This document shows positions 59,337 to 64,000 of a stretch of 64,000 bases of DNA, piece after piece; positions within the stretch are counted from its first letter, which is position 1; each line of letters starts with the position of its first letter. The translations under genes were made by a program, and so were the position numbers. Origin of the DNA: Hymenochaete sp. R1 (Eukaryota; Basidiomycota; Agaricomycetes; Hymenochaetales; Hymenochaetaceae). The notes beneath the pieces were generated by a model, which was given only the letters and a program-made list of their open reading frames with translations, was not told the DNA's origin and made no database searches. Location of the stretch: contig JAFREE010000059.1 of the NCBI GenBank assembly GCA_019400425.1, positions 62,001-126,000 of the forward strand, in the 5' to 3' direction.

Positions 59337-60278
59337 TCAGATATGAGTTTGTAGGCACTCACTATCAGGTTTCGTCGACGTTGTCGTTTCCCCAGAAGTT
59401 GACAGTGATTCTGTCGCACCCTTCGCACTGCTCACTGCGCTGTTCACATATGGAGTAGCAGCGTCTTTCGCGGCAATCACATGAGGCTGCACGGTTTCCT
59501 TAGCAGCTTCGTAATGAGGTTGGACGGTCTCCTTTGCGATCTGGACGTGAGGCGCCGCAGCGTTTGAGGCGGCTTCAACGTGAGGCTGGAGTGCCTGTTG
59601 AGCGGAGGTAAGCGCTGCTGACGTAGCGCCGAGAGCTGTATTCGCAGCGTTGGTCAACGTAGGCACAATTCCACCCTGGATGGTCCCATCTTGACTTTGT
59701 TGTCGAAGATGGTTTTGAGCACCCGCTACATAGCCCTGGAAAATAGTTTAGGATCAGTTATGCAAAGCGTATGCATGAAACGAGAGCTTGCCTGAGCCGT
59801 AGCAAGCACATTTCCGCCGACAAGTTTCGCTTGGTCAATGTAAGTTGAGCCCTGTTCTTTAACCTTGTCGACATCCTGCTTGCCTTCTGCGGCAGCAGCG
59901 TTCGTTTGGTCAGCAAGCTCATGTTGAAGCTTGTCGACCGTCGTTGAGGTCTGAGTCGAGGTATCGCCTAGCTTTTCCTAACCACACAGACGTCAATTTT
60001 TCATTTTCAGAGGTCGTGCAGACTGCTTACCTGCGCAGTGATGGCAGCCTTGTCAGCTGCGACCTGGACCCGGTTGGCAGTCGCTTGGGCCTCCCGCTTC
60101 ACATCGCCCGTTCCTGTTTGTGCGGTTGCCGTAGCACCATTCAGCTCTTGTGCAGCACGGCTACATTCCTCATCAGCACGTATCCCACACTCGATGTGAA
60201 ACGGCAAACAACTCACTCGGCGGCGTAGATGCCAGATTCGACGGTCTTTGCAGCAGCGTTAGAGACAGAATCGGACAT
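59337..60278 (-). CDS. LEA-like Ala-rich helical protein
   Basis: Four exons (60278-60217, 60160-60031, 59977-59792, 59735-59337), 258 aa. Intron 3 has a GC donor (CAG|gcaagc) and a normal AG acceptor; without splicing the frame stops, so the GC-AG intron is well supported. The sequence is Ala/Gln/Thr/Lys-rich with amphipathic 11-mer-like repeats in the middle. It has a run of near-identical units (PHVEAASNAAAPHVQIAKETV; QPHYEAAKETVQPHVIAAKDA). This resembles group 3 LEA and perilipin-like proteins, which coat membranes or lipid droplets or protect against desiccation. The extreme C-terminus is uncertain, because a good donor at 59350 would replace the last nine residues. Stress protection is inference. 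Confidence 0.75.
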
Positions 60279-60782
60279 GGTGTTTGTTGATAAGATTCGA
60301 TGTAGTTGTAATGAAGGTGTCGTTGCGTTAGGATGACTCGGTTCGAAATTTCTTTGTTCGTGTGCCACCCAAATATAACGTGGCTCTATATATGCGGTTT
60401 ATTTTAGAATGCAAAGGACGCGACTTGCCAATGACGTAGCCAATGACGCGCGCGTAGTAGAGCCACACGTGGGGCTCTTCCATCACGCACTTGCGCAATT
60501 CAGATTCGATTTCAGATTCACTTTGATGTGGGAGGAGGAGCGCTCGACTTCGGACAATGGACAATGGATATCATCGCCCTTGGTGCTTGCTGTGCGCTAA
60601 GCGGAAAACGATGTCGCCAACCGTTCCGAGGAGTAAGCCAAGATTGTTATTAGCATAAGTTCAAACAAAAGCTGTAATCTTTTCTTTCGAATGGGAGGGG
60701 AAAATGGATGGGCGTGGGGATGAGATGAGAAATGAAAGAAATACCACTACGGTAATTGTATGCAATGAAACAATGCAAACAA
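60279..60782. other. Intergenic region
   Basis: About 500 bp upstream of the LEA-like gene and downstream of the DUF6534-type gene; promoter and 3' flank. No gene seen. Confidence 0.45.
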
Positions 60783-62426
60783 TCAAATTGGTCCCCTTTT
60801 GTAACTCTCTTCTGGACTGTTCATCTGGGAATTTGCAGAACCAGTAAAGATAGAATCATTGTGTGTCGTAGATGAACAGAACTTCTCCGACACATCCGCC
60901 TGGTACGAACTCTCAGTCGCCACATTCAAAGACCTCGACAAATCCGTGTAGTTCGTTCTCTGTCCACCTCTCCCACTGGTCTCACCACCACCAAAGTCCA
61001 GACCTGATCGCGAGATCGACTCTCTTCGACTATGTGGCTGAACGCTAGGGTTTTCACCAGAGTTGATGAATGGAGGATCGAACATGCTCGTGAACACTCC
61101 GAACCAAGAGGCTTCCCCTGTGGCTGATTGTTCAGTATGAGTTTCCGTGTCAGTCTTTCCCTCAGAAACGGTCATGGACGGTGCTTCTGCGTTTCTTTCA
61201 GGATCGGCAAGGGGGGCTTTCCGACGAGCGGTTTTATGAGAAGGATGGATTTGTTTGTGTAAGTAATCGCGAGAGTTCAGTGTTGCGAGTAGGGAGTTGC
61301 AGTAAACTTAAAGGTACACGTTAGACTTGAGGCTGTCAGTTAGGTTGGTTAAATTAACTCACTTCGGGACACAATGATGTGGAAAGGGATAAAGAAGATG
61401 CCCCTCGGCTCAACGGCGTACTAAGGATCTAAAATTAGCACAACTGGATTAACAATAAAAAAACAAATCATCGTACGGAAATCACTTCGCCCAACTGCAC
61501 GATGGCCTGCAGCACACCCCGTTGGACAGAGAACATAATCAACGCGTCAAGCACGTTGTTAGCACGTCTGACATTCGTCTTTCTGATGAAAAAAAGCCAG
61601 CAAAGCACAGCAACAATTCCAAGATCGCACGCAAGAGCAGTACCGCGTGCGATATTGAAGGCTAGATGATTGAGACTCATGTCTACGATCACCTGCACGT
61701 ACTTATACCTGAGTTGGAGAGCCGGGAGAATAAAACCCGAGCCAGCTGCGAGGACGGACGCGAGGAAGAGAAGGATAGTGACGACAAGAGGCGCTTTCAC
61801 TAACGGTCGTTCAACTTTAGGACGTAGCATATGAGAAAGCGGGGTACATACGAGCTCGAATGGTGTTAATGTAGAAATTTTGGACAATCAGGGTTATGAT
61901 AGAAGTGAGCATGTACTCGACCTGCACGCGAAGAAGTCTCAGTCGAGGTTCCTTGCAAAGATCGTTTGTACATACGGGAAATCCGCTACAAGTAAAAGAT
62001 CGATGAGATTTGAAAATAAAGACTATGCCTTAGGTACTTACATATAATCCTCCAACAGGCCCGAAGGATCGCCCCAATAGATTACGAGGTAGAGGTATAT
62101 ACAGTACATGGCGAGCGCCATAGCTGCGGTATCAAGGGTACTGTGATCGCCAACAACATTGAGATTGCTATAATAAGAGTAATGTTCCGAGAATTACTCA
62201 CAAGATGACACCAACAAGGGTAAGCCAAACGGGACCGTCTCTCTTGCCATGAGACGAATAGTAATAGAACGTCTGCAGTACCGCGATTCCATAGAGTCTG
62301 AAAAGTCAAGCCGTTGTTTAGCTTACCGAGCCTGTAAGGACAAAGAGAGACTTACACTGCACCTAAGAAAATAGAAATGAGAGTAGGCCCCCAGATTGCA
62401 CCAGGATTTGAGTTTGCTGAAGACAT
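60783..62426 (-). CDS. DUF6534-type seven-helix membrane protein
   Basis: Nine exons (62426-62356, 62297-62202, 62140-62042, 61985-61976, 61921-61852, 61799-61709, 61675-61477, 61420-61363, 61306-60783), 405 aa with exact frame. Exon 4 is a 10-nt micro-exon (IGFP). Seven hydrophobic segments can be traced: GPTLISIFLGAVLYGIAVLQ, DTAAMALAMYCIYLYLVIYW, MLTSIITLIVQNFYIN, LVVTILLFLASVLAAGSGFIL, ALACDLGIVAVLCWLFFI, DALIMFSVQRGVLQAIVQL and GIFFIPFHIIVSR. The loop YYYSSHGKRDG and the ending IYCNSLLATLNSR are the usual signatures of the large basidiomycete DUF6534 family. The C-terminal ~130 residues are Ser-rich and cytoplasmic. Function of the family is unknown; a receptor-like role is often suggested but not shown. 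Confidence 0.85.
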
Positions 62427-63645
62427 GCGGGACAAGATAACGGACAGACACAGATGAGGGAAAATGAGATGGCGGCCGTAACATGGATGCTCTTCGACTG
62501 CTTATAAGTCGTCGAGTTACCCTTCCCTATCTTCGTCATGGCGGGGCGGGACCGAATACAGACGGGAGAGCCGCACATCGAGAGCGTCGGCTTCGGTAGA
62601 GGACGGGAAAGTGGAACGACTGAACTCCGTGGATCAATGAATCGATTGTCCAAGATGGTATTTGATGAACAAAACTATTCAAGAAAAGGCTCGCACCGGT
62701 TCTAGTGCGCAAGAGACGTGTTTTGCGTGGCGAGTTAGAGTGAAGTCTGAGTCCAGCGTTGACAGGTATAATCATAATGAATCAAAGGCGAGCGCGTGAG
62801 CTGGTCATTGCAATAATACGACAAGCCCCTGGAACTGAACTGTCAGAATGGCGACGTTCAAGTTATCGCATCATCATCATCATCGTCGTTGAAATCGACT
62901 CAATGCGAAGGAGTAGAAGTGCTTGATCAGGGCGTCACGTTGGATTCCATTCGATCCTTTCGTCGTCGTCGATTTCCAAGCAACTCCTGTTTGAGAGACT
63001 TTCTGGGAGGCTCTCAAGTTGTATAACATGAAATTGGAGATGCTTCCCACTGCCAAACCAAGCCGGGTGGTTCTCGATGGAGGGCTGTCATCGGATACTC
63101 GGGGACAGAGAGCCAGATCCGAAGAAAGGGAATGCATGTTCGGAAGAAAGTCAGCACGAGCGAGTTAAAATTACTTTTTGAAAATCAAATATTATTCATG
63201 TACACACGCGGGGGATCGACGCCTTTGAAGCCACACCGGCTAAGCGGTCGAAGCCACAATTTTGTTGTGGTGAGCGGTGAGCTAACTCGCGTCGCGTCGT
63301 CTTCAGAGCTCTTTCTCCACCACCACCCACCACCACCACCACTTAAAACTTTTAAAGGTATAGGTATCAATGAGGTAGAATGCATTGTGACTACAGCTTC
63401 CGGGAGAAAATAGGACTGGAGTGAGTACAGTCCCTGCTGGGCCACTGGCAGGACCGAATCTACAACTTGCATGGTCTCCACAGGCCACAGGACGAGTACT
63501 GCGAGGCAACTCTAGTACTACGGGATAACGACAGATGGTCTTCAGTATGTGACAACCTACCTTCTACTTCTTTCGCTATGGTATCTGCGAAATGGGCAGA
63601 CGTTCTGGGTCCAACGAAAGTAGGGCAGGCATACCGTGATGTAGC
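62427..63645. other. Intergenic region
   Basis: About 1.2 kb without a supportable gene. An 85-codon minus-strand frame at 62880-63137 starts with ATG but has no domain or splice context. A CCA/CAC trinucleotide tract lies at 63316-63342. Confidence 0.4.
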
Positions 63646-64000
63646 TACGCGCAGTGTCTGTAGACCGTGGCCCGTATCGAGATGCAGGTGAGTTCTGAAG
63701 TCCCTAATGCGATCCGGGAACTACGTGAGATCATGCGTAGCCCGTAAAAGCTACGGAAGATCGCTCTAACAGAAAGGAAAGCCTTTACCCGTACCTCTTC
63801 GTCTACGATGGTGTAGCTATGCGTAGTTACTACGCATAGTGCCCATAAACCGTGGCCCATATCGAAACGTAGGTGAGCCTTGGAGCACGTAGTGCACTCC
63901 GGGAACTACGTGGAATCACACGTAAGCTGTAAATGCTACTGACCACAGACCGAAACGAAAGGAAAGCCTTTGCCCATACCTCTTCGTTTACAATCCGATT
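63646..64000. repeat. Degenerate direct repeat, period 185 bp
   Basis: Two adjacent copies, the second cut by the window edge. ACCGTGGCCC at 63664 recurs at 63849, and GCCTTTACCC at 63781 recurs as GCCTTTGCCC at 63966, both 185 bp apart. AGGTGAG, CCGGGAACTACGTG and CTCTTCGT-type blocks repeat at the same spacing. Most differences between copies are transitions (G/A or C/T). It may be the start of a longer satellite or a fragment of a mobile element. Confidence 0.8.
63817..63839. repeat. Inverted repeat (10-bp arms, 3-bp loop)
   Basis: CTATGCGTAG, three bases, then its exact complement CTACGCATAG. It sits at the junction of the two 185-bp units and could form a hairpin or be a protein-binding palindrome. 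Confidence 0.85.

Noticed and set aside
63316..63342. CCA/CAC tract as a telomere or coding repeat
   Set aside because: It is a short trinucleotide run without telomere-type units or a supported reading frame.

Overview
The window looks like nuclear DNA of a filamentous basidiomycete, most likely an Agaricomycete. Nearly every gene is cut by many 45-70 bp GT-AG introns, several with micro-exons. The gene set is fungal: SLA2, CFD1, BDP1, a Ptm1-type Golgi protein, an ArAE/DUF2421 exporter and a DUF6534-type membrane protein. Exon models were built by hand from splice signals and reading-frame continuity. For most genes the exon lengths sum to an exact multiple of three.

Layout. 0-2.5 kb is low-complexity, purine-rich DNA with no gene I can support. 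2.5-5.4 kb (-) is a Ser-rich protein with a C-terminal RRM-like domain. 6.9-8.2 kb (+) is CFD1 and 8.5-9.4 kb (+) is RPB6. 9.6-10.8 kb (-) is a ribonuclease T2. 11.3-14.8 kb (+) is a 1046-aa membrane-anchored orphan, convergent with a 456-aa orphan at 14.8-16.4 kb (-). BDP1 (16.5-18.6 kb, +) and the meiotic recombinase DMC1 (19.0-20.9 kb, +) follow. SURF1/SHY1 (-) and SLA2 (+) diverge from a 104-bp gap at 22.4 kb. 26.9-30.5 kb (-) is a 1173-aa Ser-rich orphan. 32.9 kb (+) is a dimeric alpha-beta-barrel protein. 33.8-34.8 kb (-) is a voltage-sensor-like membrane protein and 35.1-36.5 kb (+) is CWC25. 36.9-38.8 kb (-) has a small orphan and an unresolved membrane-protein gene. 39.4-40.6 kb (+) is the NDUFA9-like complex I subunit and 41.0-43.0 kb (+) a Ptm1/GPR107-type protein. 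RPB2 (-) and sorting nexin 4 (+) diverge at 47.6-47.8 kb. 49.8-53.8 kb (-) is the ArAE-type transporter. 54.2-55.9 kb (-) holds two small tandem genes, each encoding a single double-stranded-RNA-binding domain. 56.7-59.0 kb (-) is an ADCK2/Cqd1-type UbiB kinase, 59.3-60.3 kb (-) a LEA-like repeat protein, and 60.8-62.4 kb (-) the DUF6534-type protein. The last 360 bp hold two copies of a degenerate 185-bp direct repeat with a hairpin at the junction.

Functionally this is mostly core housekeeping: RNA polymerase subunits and TFIIIB, splicing, cytosolic Fe-S assembly, mitochondrial assembly and respiration, endocytosis and sorting. Fungus-specific orphans and fast-evolving membrane proteins are interspersed. 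No rRNA, tRNA, CRISPR or intact transposon was seen. The most unusual element is the pair of mini-dsRBD genes, which share an intron-exon plan and use GC-AG introns in one copy.
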